Below, piece after piece: positions 22,369-35,384 of a stretch of DNA of 64,000 bases (the first letter of the stretch is position 1; every line of letters starts with the position of its first letter). The DNA is taken from positions 5,260,198 to 5,324,197 of the forward strand of contig JAKSZU010000027.1 of assembly GCA_026018925.1 (NCBI GenBank), read 5' to 3'. The stretch comes from Tupaia tana (lineage: Eukaryota; Chordata; Mammalia; Scandentia; Tupaiidae). The translations under genes and the position numbers were made by a program. The notes below the pieces were generated by a model. That model was not told the origin of the DNA, did no database searches, and worked only from the letters and a program-made list of their open reading frames with translations.

Positions 22369-22973
22369 ACTCTGCCCAGTGGGTTTTAGCCCTGCAAGGA
22401 GTCTGGACTCCCCGCACAGAAGCTCTCCGTGGGTTTCACTAGGAATAAGCACATCTTCCTCCAAGCTCCCACTGCTCCTGGGTGCTTTCTTCCCTTGCTC
22501 TATGATAGAGACTCACAGAAACTCACTTGTCCTAAAGGCTTTCTCAGGGCCGAAAGTATTGCTGCTTTACCACGTAGGCTGTTCACGGCTGCTACGGGAG
22601 AGCAAATCTCTGTCTGTTTCCTCTCCAGCAGTCTCATACACACTTTCATTAAGATGGGAGGCGAGCTTTGACGTCCATGCTCCAGGAACAGTTGGAAAAG
22701 TTTACGTGAGAGAGGAACGAAGCACTTTGATTTTGTTCCATGTTGGTTTTGACATCCAGCTTCACCATGGCTGTGGATAGAGGCATTTGGTCACTTCTTC
22801 AGTGTTTTGTTTTTTGTTTTCTGGGTTTTTTCCTGGAGGCCTCACCGTATTTCTCCCTTTTATATCCTAGTTGTTTAAGATGGAATGAGTGAAATCGAAT
22901 GCTCTTAAGTATCTCTTTTCTTTAAACAATAATAGTAAAATATATTGTAGGAAAACTCCAAGTCCTTAGCACT

Positions 22974-23051
22974 ATGGTGGCCACTACTACCACCACCACT
23001 ACCCAAATCACCACCGTTGTCATTAACCATGCCTGATGGTGGCCACTACTA
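22974..23051. repeat. Short direct repeat with ACC/ACT-rich middle
   Basis: ATGGTGGCCACTACTA occurs at 22974-22989 and again at 23036-23051; between them are ACC/ACT units. Confidence 0.7.
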
Positions 23052-24756
23052 TTGGTCGCCTGGGGAACTTAACAGTTACTCCACGGGGACGATTATTCTC
23101 GAAGTTGGACATTTGAAACCAAGAGGTTTAAACATTGCTTCTGAATGCTCTATGAAAACGGGTTAATTGGAAATGGGTGACTGCTTTCCTCGGTGTCATC
23201 TGAAGTTGAATGGAGTGTGATGTATAGTGAATCACCCCAGCACAGCTCCAGGAATCGGTTCACAGGCGCATTTAGATATCAGTTGCTAATGAGGGGACTT
23301 TAAGTCATCGGTATGGGAATAGATTGGCTTCTTTCTGACTCACTAGAACATTATAACCAGGAAGGCATGTAAGAGGGATGGAGGCACTTAAGAAAAGCTT
23401 TTTCTATTTCAGCTACACACTCATATTAATAAATATAGATTAGAAATTTAAAATCCCTGTTTCAGAAGACCAAATGAAACATCTAAAAACTCTGTTAAAA
23501 ACCATGCTTAGTTCATCCTCTGCAAGGTGTGGAGGATTCCTGGAGGGAAACAGTTTGTATGAAATCTGACGATCCATGAAGCAGATTTCAGTGACGAGTA
23601 GCAAAAAAGGTTGACTGTAGCCAGATTTGGCTGACATTTAATGAACATCATTCCTTCTAAGAAACCCCATTCACTGAAAGAGAATTGTCATTTTCATTTA
23701 CTTTTTTTAAAAATTGCAGGATAACAAATACTCTGAAATTTAAAATAAATATCTTATGCAAAATCATGGCCATAAATATTAGTATAGCTAGAATCATGAG
23801 TATACCATTTTTTCCAGCTAAATGTTTACTTTATCTTATTATGTCATCTTTTCTTTTTGATCCAATATAAGTGAGTAAAATTAGTATCCCTGAAACTCAG
23901 TTCCTGTGATCACCCGTCTTCTCTTGATATTTTTGCAGCAGTTATTTATTTCCTTTTGCAAGCTAAAACTACTTGCAAGTTTTAAATTCACAAGATTACC
24001 AACCACTCAAATAAAAACTATGCTGGAAAATAAATAATGCTATTATACTCAGTATAAAATTTGTTGACTTACTATCTTTTCTGCTTTATTTGGGAGATAT
24101 ATATTATAACCATTCTAATTTCTTATTATATTTTATTTTGAGCAATTCTGATTAAAAAAATAGAAGCTCAAATTATAACTCTGGCAAGATACCTTATTAA
24201 CTTAGCCAACAGCTACTGCTATTATTAACCTTTATTGATTTAATATCATGATGAAAAGAACTAAAACAACTTATCATCTAAAAATTCTCCCAGAAAAATC
24301 ATGACAATGTAGACACCAATAATATAATCTTTATAACTTATCAGTTGAGATATTATCACAGAGCAACATAAAAGAAGTTCATATATTTTATCACTTTATG
24401 ACACTTTATCATTGTACATAATTGAATATTTTTCTTTTAATATTTAAAAAGTGAGCTCTTTGTCAAGATTGAAAGGCAATTATGGACCATTAATTAAAAC
24501 TATTTTTTTCTGTTGTGTAATACCATTTATAAACATTATTGGCACTTTTTTTTAATATAAAGTACCACTATAACGTATTTACTCTTGAAATATGTTCTTC
24601 TGGTTAGTGTGTAACTCAAACATAAATAGACTTAGAAAAACTGACACCTTTCAAATGTTGAATATGTTTACCCCATTTGGGGGGAAATAAGTCCACTGAA
24701 TTTCTTTGAATTATTACATGTAGCAACACTTCTCACTTGAAACACTCTAGGATGTG
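23052..24756. other. KCNH8: AT-rich intron sequence
   Basis: No repeat recognised; the only notable thing is the lack of SINEs. Confidence 0.5.
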
Positions 24757-24893
24757 CACATACACATACTTACACACAAACATAAACTCACACACATACA
24801 CACACTTACACACATGCATAAACTCACAAACATACACATACTTACACACATACACATACTCACACACATACATATATTTATACACATACACGT
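24757..24893. repeat. CA-rich degenerate minisatellite
   Basis: Irregular ACACATACTTACACACATAC units over about 135 bases. Confidence 0.8.
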
Positions 24894-24969
24894 TTTTAAC
24901 ATTATGACCTGCATATAGTTCACTTCTACATAGTTTTCAAATATGTTTAATATATTTTTTTTATCTTAT

Positions 24970-25226
24970 GGCCAGAATATGGCATAATGGTTATATTGCT
25001 GGACTCTCACATAGTTGAGCACAGTTTGAGTCCCATACCTGGCAGCTTAAAACTCACTCTGGGCATTTGTTAGTGCATGCACAAGATCCTGAGAAAAGAA
25101 TGGGGAAGGGATTGCAGTTTGGCCATCCTCCCTGGGGAGTGATTTCTCAATTTCTGTCCCTGTCTCTGTCCAGTGAGTGCCCACACTGTATGGCAAAAAT
25201 CTCTCTAAAAAAAAAAAAAAAAAAAC
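24970..25226 (+). repeat. tRNA-SINE, long form
   Basis: GGCCAGAATATGGCATAATGG to CTGTATGGCAAAAATCTC plus A tail. First SINE downstream of the promoter. Confidence 0.85.
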
Positions 25227-26089
25227 TTTTCTGAGTAGATTTTAAGTACACAAATGTTAATCCAAACAAATAATTATAAGAGAACACGAAAGAATATTTT
25301 TAATAATTTTTCAGGACCAATATTTGTCATGAAGAACCACTTAAGAAAGGTACTTTTTTTGGAAGGTATAAAACTTTAAAAGAAAGTGTCCATCTTCAAA
25401 CATAATAGTGCATTAACCTACATTTTCCAGCCATCGAAATTTGGCCAGGATACTTCTTGCTCTTTGAGGTTACTAAGACAAAAATCTACGTTTTAAAGAA
25501 AGTTGTAGCCTAGTGGAGACCGTCAGAGTATAGAAAATAATGATGGTATAGGAACTCGTTAGCATTTGTGTATACTTTGGATACTCCGATAGCCAGCTCA
25601 GAATGGTCCAAGGAAGTTTGTGAAACTTGAAATTCTTCCTTTACAGGCGATTTCAATTGCTTCCCTTTCACCTCAATGCTTTCATCAAGGGACACAGATC
25701 ATTTAATGTTAGAAGCCAAAAGAGAAAGATGATGTAGCTGGCTCCAAAGGAAGGGAGAAGAATAAGGTGGGACATTGGAGATCTTCCTGTCTTTGCTGAG
25801 TTAAAGTTTGGTGAATTTCATCCAAGGGACTTAATGAATAAAGAATAACGAGTTCTTTTATATACAGGCCTGTCCATAGAATGCTCTTACTTGAATATAT
25901 TCAAAGAAATACTGATCACGTCATCTCTATCTCCCCACAGACTGGAGGTTCATAAAGACTGTGTTTTTGTTTGTGTGTGCGTGTGTGCATGTGTGTGTGT
26001 GTTTGTATACTTCTAGTAGCCTCTATATTTCTATTCTTTATGTTTAGGAAACGGGTTCCTATGTTGATTTTCTCCATAGAATTTACCAC
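25227..26089. other. Intron sequence with a GT microsatellite
   Basis: GT-rich tract at 25964-26003; nothing else recognised. Confidence 0.5.
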
Positions 26090-26660
26090 ACACTTCATGG
26101 CTTATTATCTCAGACGTTCTGTAGGCCAGACACCCAGACGTGGCTCAGTTACGTCCCTCTGCTCAGGGTCTCAGAAGTCTGTTAACAAATTGTCAACGAG
26201 GCTTGGTCTCACCCAAGACCCAAAGTCTTCTTCCAACTTCACATAGTTGTTAACAGACTTGCAGTTTTATGATTGTCCCTGCTTTCCTGTGACCTGTCAG
26301 CCAGGGACTTTTCTCATCCATGAGAAGAAGATGCCCACAGATTTCTGCCCCATGGCCTCTTCCAGAAGCTCCTTCATAACAGAACAGGTCGCTTCTTCAA
26401 AGCCACCAGGACACTCTCTCCTTTAGGTGCTCACCTGACAAGTGGAACCCACTCAAGATAATCTGCCTCTTGATGAACTCAAAGTCAACTCTTTATGGAT
26501 CTTAGTTACATGCAGAGAATCCCTTAACCTCTTTTGTATTCATCTTAATAATATGTTCTGCCCATACTCAGGAGAAGGGGATCACCCAGGGCATGTACAC
26601 AAGACGCTGGGAGTCTTGAGAGGCACCATAAAACTCTGTGGCCTGCAGTTGCTATCTCCC
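26090..26660. repeat. Ancient interspersed repeat, LTR-like (unnamed)
   Basis: Successive motifs (CAGGGTCTCAGAAG, CTTCTTCAAAGCCACCAGGAC, CACTCAAGATAATCTG, CTCAGGAGAAGGGGATCACC, GCTGGGAGTCTTG) occur in the order of a common old mammalian repeat. I do not assign the family name. Confidence 0.4.
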
Positions 26661-29250
26661 CGCCATTGTTGTACCGTCACACAAAGCCTAATGTTCTCAC
26701 ATTTATTCTTCTGTGCACAGATTTTTTAGTACATTCTGCACTTCAGTTTGCAGGATTCTCTGCTGAGTTGACATCTGAATTCTTTGCGAACATACAGCCC
26801 AACTCCCCGGATGGTTTTACTTCACATTGGGGGATGGAATCTGTGTAAATCTAGTCTGGGACATTTATTGTCAGCTATATTGTCATTCTTCATTTTCCGA
26901 TCTAGATGTAATGTGGGAGATATAGGAACACTTTTAGAACATTAATTCCAGCCTCTTGACAGGTCACTCACTCTTTCTAGGTAAGGATGGTTACGTGGGG
27001 TATGTTGGTGTATGTACTGGCACCTCAGTCCCCAGTGGACGGGGACCAGTGTAAGGATGTGGCATCTTCAAGAATGGCCAAAGGCAGGTCCGGGCACTGT
27101 AAAATGACTGGGCTGTTTCTGCTTTATTAACCAGCCCCGTTTCTGGGCCAACCATGTGGGCTATTCCAGAGCAGTGTATGTCCCCCCATCTTTACTTTTG
27201 CCTCTAGCCTGTTTCAAACTTGAGAAACTTTACTCTGTACTCTTGCCTTGAGAGTGGCTCTGTTAAACTAAATCATATTTTTATTTAAACTTTATTCCAG
27301 TGTCACTAAAAGTAGAAAGGTAGAAACGGCGTGGGGAAGGAGAGGGGAAGCATATTTTGTTTTTTTCTCTTGGTTTTGTAGATGGACGCGTTTTCCTCTA
27401 CAGGACATATCACATCACATGGGTTCTCATAAGGGCTGTACATTGAACGGAGTATTTGATTTACGAGAATTAGATTATGTCTTTACCAGAATGCATTTCT
27501 TTTCATGAGCAAACTATAGAAATAATAAGAAAAATTGTATTGTGTAGTCTTATGCAAAAGATAATTTTGTTTTGGTATCGTTATATAGAGACAAATGGAT
27601 ATCTAATATGCTAGGAATAGAAATTATGTCCACAATCTGTTCTTTCTAGCCTCTGGCATTTGGCTTTCAGACCAAAGACCATGGCTTGGGGCTTCTTCTG
27701 GCCAAAAAGACTGACAAAGAACAAGATGTCTTTGAAGAAACATATAGAGGGTCTTAAATGACCAGTGTCTGAAATATCCTACACTCACAACTTTGGGAAG
27801 AAACACAGTCTTCCCAAAGAAGGGTGCTTTATTAACGTTTTCAATCATGTGTAAAGAACACTGACTGCATACAGAGCCATTACGCTAAGATCTTCATTAC
27901 AAACCAAGCCAATCTTTTTCTTAAAGAGGGTAATAAAACATATGCACAAAGCTACCATAATGTAGATTGAAAAGGGTTAATGATAATAATTGAGGAAGTG
28001 CACATAAAAGGTTATGCACATTCAGGTGAGAAAGAAAGCGCTTCCGTGGGGGAATGGTCTGCGAAGTTTTCCCGTGATAGTGACTTTTGGGTGGAAATGA
28101 TTGTCTTATATATGGTAGGGGAAAAAACAATATTCTATTTAGTTTGCCAGTTGTGCTGCCCTTGTCATTGAAGCTAAGAAGACCACAAATATTTCAGAGG
28201 ATGTGAAAAGGGGAAGGTAGAGCCAAGAGGGCACTGGGTTATGCCAGACATGAAGGTCTTTGTCAGAATAAGCCATTGGAGATGATAGATCCATGTCTTG
28301 GTAGGAGGCATGTATTGTGCCATCTGGGTTTGGTTTCAAAACTCTCAAAACTCTCAACCTTCCCATGTTTCAGTTCGAAGCTATCCATAATACAAAATAC
28401 AGAAGAAACATCAACCCTGAGACTTATGATGCTTCTTCCAACTCTCTTGTCCAAACATGCTTTTGTTCTCATGTAGACAAAGTTTCCCTAGAATGCGGTA
28501 GAATTGATGTGTTTATTTTCTTAGGAATATCTATTTTTCCCAGGGAGTTCAGTCTCTCTTAGGGAAGGAAAAGATTGATTTCTCCCCACATAGCTGGCTA
28601 CTCTTCTCCTCCAGGGCCCTTCACCCCTGTGTTCTCCTATAGAATTATGCCTGTGGTGATAAAAAAGAATTGACGGGGTGCTAGAATTCAGTTCCCAGTG
28701 AAGTTGATTGGAGAAATGCCCACAGTAAAAGGTACAGAATTGCAACTGCTGCCAAGATAGGAAGGTTCGCCCTGGCAAAATATAAGTGCTGATAATGTCC
28801 AAATGCTGTTTTAAAATTCATCTGGGCTTAGCAGATCCTACAGACAAAAAAGATGGGACTTCAACCTGACCTATGGCATGGTTCATGTTTACTAATGGAA
28901 GCCATCGAAGAGCTTTCTCAGTCATTTAAACAGTCAAATGTAGTTCTTGGCTTTATATTCCTGGAAGGTATACTTTGCTTTCTTTTATTCCTTTTAGATC
29001 TTTCAAAATTCACATGTACCCAAATGAGCTAATTATCTTTTCTAGCCTATGAAACCTATTTGTCTTATATTTTCTGGCTCCATTTTTGGCATCTCCACCC
29101 GCCCAATGCACCGAGCTAGAAATCTGAGTTAGCTTTCACTTCCAAAACATCTAATTGGTTACCACATCTTTGATATTTTACTGCAAAAATGTCCTAATGT
29201 CACCCTTCATCTCTCTCTTTGTTTCTGCTTTAAATTGGATCCTCTTTTTC
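26661..29250. other. Intron sequence, SINE-free
   Basis: No exon or repeat recognised; several short open frames look like chance. Confidence 0.5.
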
Positions 29251-29511
29251 CTTTCTTTTTTTAAGAGAGATATTTTTGCTATAGGGCATGTGCACTTGCC
29301 CGAGAGAGACAGACAGACAGAAAGTGAGAAATAATCTCCCGGGGGGATGACCACACTGCAGTCCCTTCTCTTCCAGTCTCCTCTGGGGATTTTGGGCATG
29401 CATGTACACATGTCCATTATAAGTTTGAAATCACTAGGTCCGAGACTCGAACCACAGTCTACTTACTATGTGGGAGTCCAGCGATGTCCCTTTACGCCAT
29501 CCATTGGTCCC
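29251..29511 (-). repeat. tRNA-SINE, long form with target-site duplication
   Basis: Reverse copy; TGGATCCTCTTTTTC flanks it at 29236-29250 and 29512-29526. Confidence 0.93.
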
Positions 29512-29884
29512 TGGATCCTCTTTTTCTTATATCCACAATTTCTACCTTACTTTAGGCTCCTTTGACCATTGCTCCTCTCTTCTGCTTTTCCCTCTTCGTT
29601 TGTATCATCTGGAGAGTGATTTAGTTAAAAGGAATATGACCATTTAATCATGTAACAGTCGGCTAAAGTCATGGGCTCTCTGCTACTTCATGAGTAGTGT
29701 CCAGATCCTTACTGTCATCTGACCTCAGTAGAATCTTTTTTTACCACCTTCCAGGCTGAAGACACACTCTTTCTAATTCCCCTGCCCATTTGCCCCTGGG
29801 ACTCTGTATTTCACCTGAAGAATCAGATGCTTTTTGTTTTTCAAGACTCATCCTGAAGGTTACCTTCTGTCTAGACTCCTTCTC

Positions 29885-30060
29885 CTCCTGGACCTGTCAG
29901 CTTGAAAACCATGCCAGATAATGTGCTTGTGTGCCCCAAATTTGAAAAGGAGTGAGACGTGGGTAAGAGAGTGTAGCATGACCATGCGCTATGAGGGGTG
30001 CTCACTCCCAACCCCGCTGTGAGCATATAAGCTCTCTTGTAAAATTAGAAAAGAAAACAA
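29885..30060 (+). repeat. tRNA-SINE, old form, 5' truncated
   Basis: Begins at GGACCTGTCAGCTTGAAAACC, so the tRNA head is lost; continues to CTCTCTTGTAAAATTAG. Confidence 0.6.
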
Positions 30061-30089
30061 AACACTACTATCATTTGGACAGATCTACA

Positions 30090-30275
30090 TAGAGGCTGTG
30101 ATAAGTGCACTGGAACTTTACCTGTTCCCACCACAACTCAATGACCCAGCAAGGTGGGAGGCAGGCGCCCCTGTCTTTTAAGTTAGAGATGACAAAACTG
30201 AAGCTCAGAATTCTACTATCCCTTACTAGCCTGTGATTTTTCATCTATAGCCTGTGCATTTTCTGCTATATCACA
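30090..30275 (-). repeat. MIR fragment
   Basis: AGAGATGACAAAACTGAAGCTCAG with ACAACTCAATGACCCAGCAAGG upstream keeps the antisense MIR order. Confidence 0.5.
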
Positions 30276-30634
30276 CTGTCTCTAAAATGTGTATGACGAG
30301 TAAAACAAACTGGGGCAAAATATGGTTTCATTTCTTGTTCTTAACTCTTGGAAAAAGGATTTCTATTTTAAAGTTTTTAGTCATGTCTAGCTTATATGCT
30401 GAGGATTTTTCTTTTGATATAGTATTGCCTTAAGTACTTGCCATTTAGAGAGTGTTACATGCTCGTATTTGGACCAAATGCATTCTTTGTGCAAGACAGT
30501 TTTGCCCATCGAAGAATGTCTGCTGTCCTTTTTAATTTTCTACATAATGATAAAGTTTTGTGGGGTTTTTTTTTGTTTTATTTTTTTTCTTTTTGAGATT
30601 TTGGTCCTAAGACTTTGTTGACTTTAATACTTCC

Positions 30635-30679
<45 letters not shown>

Positions 30680-31637
30680 ACTGCGAAGCTAATCTTTCTG
30701 TGAAGATATCTAATTCTCATAGCTATTACAGTAACATTATTTTGGACTTTTACCTTCTTAGGGTCTTATAGAGGAAATTTTTCTACCAATTTTAAGTCTG
30801 CCTTTATTTGGAAAATATATTCTCCAGTGTCAGGTATGATTGACATCTTTTAGCAGCAATCATTTACCTTTTCTCCACAATGAACTTGCAGAATAAAATA
30901 CGGGTCTCTTGCTCTCCAGTTCTCAACTATAATCTATAAGTCTCCCACCCCCAGGTTTTCTTTTGTTGTGTTAAGTCTTTTGGACACATATTCTCGCTGC
31001 ATTGTCAGCCCAGTGGAGTTTCTTATCCAAGTTATTGAACTAGAGGGAACGGAGACCAAAGCACTGATTTGTCTTATGATGCTTTATCTGATTTTCTACA
31101 AAGAAGAATCCACAGAAGACGTTTACGTTACTGAAATGTCAAATACACAGTCTGACAAATAGACTTTCTTTAAGTGTGGTGTTAGGCGAGTCCATCAAAG
31201 AAGAGAATAATGTACCCAAAGATAAAAACAGGCATGCTTTTAACCTTAACACCTGCATAACTGTTTCTGCTGTGATTCTAAGAACCATGGGAAAGAAGGA
31301 GGGTCTTGGGACTGGGACAATAAGAAAGCACTACAGTTAGGCTACCTCTTCGTTATTTCTGAAAACGAGCCTGTCCCTCTCTCCCACCAACTGTGTAGCT
31401 TCAGGTTTTAGGATACACAGTTGATCAATGAATGAATACGTATATCTTTTATCTGTACGGTACTCAAATCATAATGGTACAGTTGATTCTGACAATCTGA
31501 AAGTTATAAAATCGTGTGAAAGATATGAATAACAGATCATATTTGCATAGCATTTCAGTACTTTTAATCCCATCACCGGAATTGTTTTTAAGCTAATCAA
31601 TGAAAAGTGCTTCTTTTGATTTTAATTATTTATATTG
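30276..31637. other. Intron sequence with GT microsatellite
   Basis: (GT)n at about 30635-30676. Otherwise nothing recognised. Confidence 0.5.
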
Positions 31638-32055
31638 TTTAGAGAGATGTTTTGTATACGGCATGTGTGCTCACTAAAGAGACAGAGAGAAACAAAAAGG
31701 GAGAAATCTCCCCCCACAGGGGAAGGCCATGCCACCATCCTTTCTCCTCCATTCTTCTCTTGGGATTGTGGGCACACACACACTCATGGCCAGTGTGAGT
31801 TTCAAGCTTCTGGGTCTGGGGCTCGAACCACTCGCCAGAGAAAGAGAGAGATAGAGAGAAGCAAAGTAGGCAATCACCCACCAGGGGAAATGGCCATGCT
31901 GCAATTCCTCCATTCTCCTCCCAGGATTTTGGGCATTGAAACACTCACTGGAGCCACTGACCAGCCATGATGTTCAAGTTGTGGGTCCAGGGCTCCTACC
32001 ATAGTCAGCCACGTAGGAGTCCAGCTCCTTAATCCCACACTACCTGCCAGCTCCC
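31638..32055 (-). repeat. Head-to-tail tRNA-SINE dimer
   Basis: Two reverse units abut without spacer near 31830. The right unit (about 31831-32055) has a full tRNA head; the left one (31638-31830) starts at its B box (GTGGTTCGAGCCCC in sense) and has no head. In sense order this is complete monomer followed by head-less monomer. Confidence 0.75.
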
Positions 32056-32317
32056 TCCCATCTTTTAAAATAACTTTGTGGCTTTGTTTTTGGGGGTTTT
32101 CAGGTGAAAAATAATGTTCCCAAGTTAAAGTGTTGCCTTTGTTTCAAATATTTATACTCTTACTTTTTTCTTTCTTATTTTTTCCTATTGTCTAATTGCT
32201 TTAGTATTTTCAGACCAATTTTAAAAATGTGTTGGCCACAAAAACAATCCTTTTTCCTCCTTAATTTATTGAGAACTATTTTTCAAATAAGCATTTTCAG
32301 GCTTTATGTATTTAGAT

Positions 32318-32510
32318 TTTTGCCTAGGGTGTGCACACTTGTCAAAGAGAGAAAGAGTGAGAGGGGGAGTGAGAAATCACCCCCTTAAGCCTTTTCTCTT
32401 CCATTCTTCTCTCGGGATTTGTGCATGCATGTTGAAGCTGCCGGATGCCAGACTTGAACCATGAATTGGTTATGTAGGAGCCAGTGACTTCACCACCACC
32501 TGCTGGTTCC
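32318..32510 (-). repeat. tRNA-SINE with internal deletions
   Basis: GAGAAATCACCCCCTT is joined directly to CTCTTCCATTCTTCTCTCGGG; head ends in CACCACCTGCTGGTTCCC. Confidence 0.8.
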
Positions 32511-33107
32511 CATTTTTTGGCTTTTAGTTTGAGAATAAATATTTCACTTTCATGTTTGCTGTATTAAGAGATTTGTCACGCATTCCTATTTTGTTAAGTA
32601 CTTTTATTGATTGCCTTATAATTGCATATAAAATCAGATTGGTTTCTTACTGAACCAATATCACACATTCAATAGATCTCATAATATTGGACTATCTTTT
32701 CATTCTTTCAATAAAAGGTACTTGACTATGTTGCTAGACTTTTTCTCTCAACGTTTAAGATTTTCATACTACTATATAGATACAATATTGGCATTTATAT
32801 TACATAGGTATTATTGGATTTTAGTGGGTATCACATCTATATTTATGCCAATTATAATGTAGTTCCATCTGGTTGAGCATTTGTGCCAGATTTTTTATAT
32901 TTTAATAAAATAGATTTAGTAATCCTTACATGAAAATAGGGCCAACTAGATGTGTAGCTCTCCAGTTCGCTCTTATAGCTCTGACCATGGGCTTTATCTA
33001 ACAGTATTTCAAATCCCTGTGACTTGAATATAGTTCTTACTTCAGTGCATGTTTATCACACATCAATGACACATACTAGCCTTTCATGATAGAAAATATC
33101 TATACCT
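32511..33107. other. AT-rich intron sequence
   Basis: Part of 32540-32720 may be antisense LINE-1 ORF2, too weak to call. GGGCCAACTAGATG near 32940 could be a decayed SINE head. Confidence 0.3.
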
Positions 33108-33265
33108 GGGGTCGATTGGTGGCGTGGTGGTGAAGGGTGTTGGACTCAAACATGGCCAACTGCAGTCCGAGTCCCAAACCCGGCAGCTTGCTTTCTCACT
33201 TTCTCTTCTCTTTTTCTCTCCTCTCTCTCTCTCTCTCCCTCTGTTCCTCTCTGGTCAAATTAAAA

Positions 33266-33304
<39 letters not shown>

Positions 33305-33333
33305 AGTTAAATGAAATAATTCTAAAAAAGAAA
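33108..33333 (+). repeat. tRNA-SINE, short form
   Basis: Short-form landmarks: GGTGGCGTGGTGG, GCTTGCTTTCTCACTTTC, CTCTGGTCAAATTAAAAT, AAAT repeat (33266-33306) and AAGTTAAATGAAATAATTC. Confidence 0.9.
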
Positions 33334-33742
33334 ACCCTCTCTACCTCCATCTCTCTATCTCTGTCTATCTTTTCTAGAACAATATGCACATTGTACACCA
33401 ACCAATGTCACAGTCTGCGAGATTCTTGATGCTACCAGGTCAAAGTTAGTGGAGTCAATAGAAAACATAGGAAATTATACCTTAGGTAGATATGTAATAT
33501 ACAAGTAATATTGGTATTTTTAAAAATTTACAGTATACTCTCTGACATTAATACCCTCGCAAGAATGAAAAATATGTTTAATGAAGTATTGAGTTCCCAT
33601 TTCTGAAGGAAGTTGATGATAGATACCTAACTGGGGGAACATGGGCGTCCACATTGGGTTGGTATCACGGACCACATTAGGGTAAGAATACCCAAGTAGC
33701 TGGACAAGCACCAGCATGTTCTCAAACAATATTAGCTGATTT

Positions 33743-33874
33743 GGGGCCAGCAGGTGGCATGGTGGTTAAGGCACTGGATTCCCACATGGCCAACTGGGAT
33801 TCAAGTCCCAGACAGGGTGACTTGAAAATCATGACAAATATATATATACATATATAAATAAACTTTTTAAAAAA
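33743..33874 (+). repeat. Minimal tRNA-only SINE with target-site duplication
   Basis: About 100 bases of tRNA-like head to GACTTGAAAATCATGAC, then a TATATA/A-rich tail; body and CT-rich part absent. ATTAGCTGATTT flanks it at 33731-33742 and 33875-33886, so it inserted in this form or lost its body later. Confidence 0.85.
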
Positions 33875-34014
33875 ATTAGCTGATTTAAGAAGCCTAGACC
33901 TGAATGTAATGATTCATTCTGCAGGATGTGTCTGGACATGTTCTGTAATGCATGGCTTTTCATTTAAATCAAAAGACTGCTCTTCTGAATGAGTTGCATT
34001 TAGTCAATTTTGGA

Positions 34015-34337
34015 AGATTTGTCATGATATAATTTATATACAATAAAAATTGCTTCTTTTCAATGTATGGGTCAATGAATTTTGCAGTGTTGTACTCACC
34101 ACCACAATCAAGATTTAGAATAGTATCCTCAGCCCCTCCCACTTCTCGTACCTAGCAACTACTAATCCATTCTCTATCCGTATAGTTTTGCTTTGTTGAG
34201 AATGTAGAAGTCATGAAATCGTAAAGTACGAAGCATGTTGTTCTGGCTTCTTTTACATAGATCATTGATTTGGCAATTCATTCTTCTTGAAGGAATTAGT
34301 AGTTCTTGTTCTACTTTATTGTTGAACATGTTGTTCC
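34015..34337 (-). mobile_element. LINE-1 3' fragment (old L1M type)
   Basis: Antisense reading contains ACCACCACAATCAAGATTTAG, CCTAGCAACTACTAATCC and TTCTGGCTTCTTTTACATAG, in the order of old mammalian LINE-1 3' ends. Confidence 0.65.
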
Positions 34338-34339
34338 TG

Positions 34340-34543
34340 TTTTTTTTTTATTATTAAGAATTATTTTATTTAACTTTATTTATTTATTTACTTATTTGTT
34401 TTAGTTTAGCCAGAGAGGAAGAGAGAGAGAGAGGCAGAGAGAGAAAGTGAGAAAGCAAGCCACCCCACCAGGTCCGGTATTTGAACCGCCGTCAGCCACA
34501 TGGGAGTCCAGCTCCTTTAACCACTATGCCACCTGCTAGTTCG
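34340..34543 (-). repeat. tRNA-SINE, short form
   Basis: Reverse copy with TTTAACTTTATTTATTTATTTA, GAAAGTGAGAAAGCAAGCC and CCACTATGCCACCTGCTAG. It abuts the LINE-1 fragment. Confidence 0.85.
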
Positions 34544-35365
34544 TTTTTTATCCTGCAGTCTCTTGTGAATGTAGAAAAAGTGGTTATGTGTTATTATCAG
34601 AGGAACTTAGCAACTATTAATGCCATAAAGGTTTTCATTTAATGTTATAATGCTAGAGTTTATGCATTTAATTCATGGATTTACATAAAAATTTTCAAAG
34701 TAAAAGTGAATTACATGTTACTATAAATTCAAAAGCTTATTAAAGATTAAATAATCCTGAGGTGAAATGAAATGTAAACTTCGGTAGAGCACAGCATTAC
34801 GGTAAAGACAATGTTTGTTAAATTAAAAAAAAAAATGGATGGGGCGGAAAAGTTCTTGGATTTGGTGTGGTGTGTATATAATTCACTTTTGTATGCAAGG
34901 AATGGTGATATTATATCAATCCCTATAGAAATGGTAGTGGTCAAAATTACTGAATATTTTTATATGTGAAAAATTAGATACAGTATTTATACTACATGAT
35001 TTATAATTTTAAATACAGAGAAGTATCTGACATGAGAGTACATGGTCTCTTTTTTACTCCCTGTCATCAGTCAGAATTTGGAAATATCTCAGCCTTGGAA
35101 TGAACACTTCGTGAATAATTTAAGTGTCATTTGTAAATAAGCCTTTTACAATACATTTTATCTTCCTTTAGTTTGAAACTACTTGAAAGTATCTGATCAA
35201 AGTATGTAATAAACAGAGTACTAAGAACTTCATATTTTAAATGTTTTCATGAGTCGTAATTATTTGAAACAAAACGTGCATACAGGAAGACATTGAACTG
35301 CATCGTTGTATAAGCAAGAGGAAAAATTAAACAATCAGAGTTTAAGTTACATACTGTGTAATTTC
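34544..35365. other. AT-rich intron sequence, nothing recognised
   Basis: No feature recognised. Confidence 0.5.
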
Positions 35366-35384
35366 AAAATTCTTTATATTTTTT

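Noticed and set aside
26090-26660. Endogenous retrovirus with coding capacity
   Set aside because: Only an old LTR-like repeat piece is suggested; no gag, pro, pol or env reading frame is visible here or elsewhere in the window.
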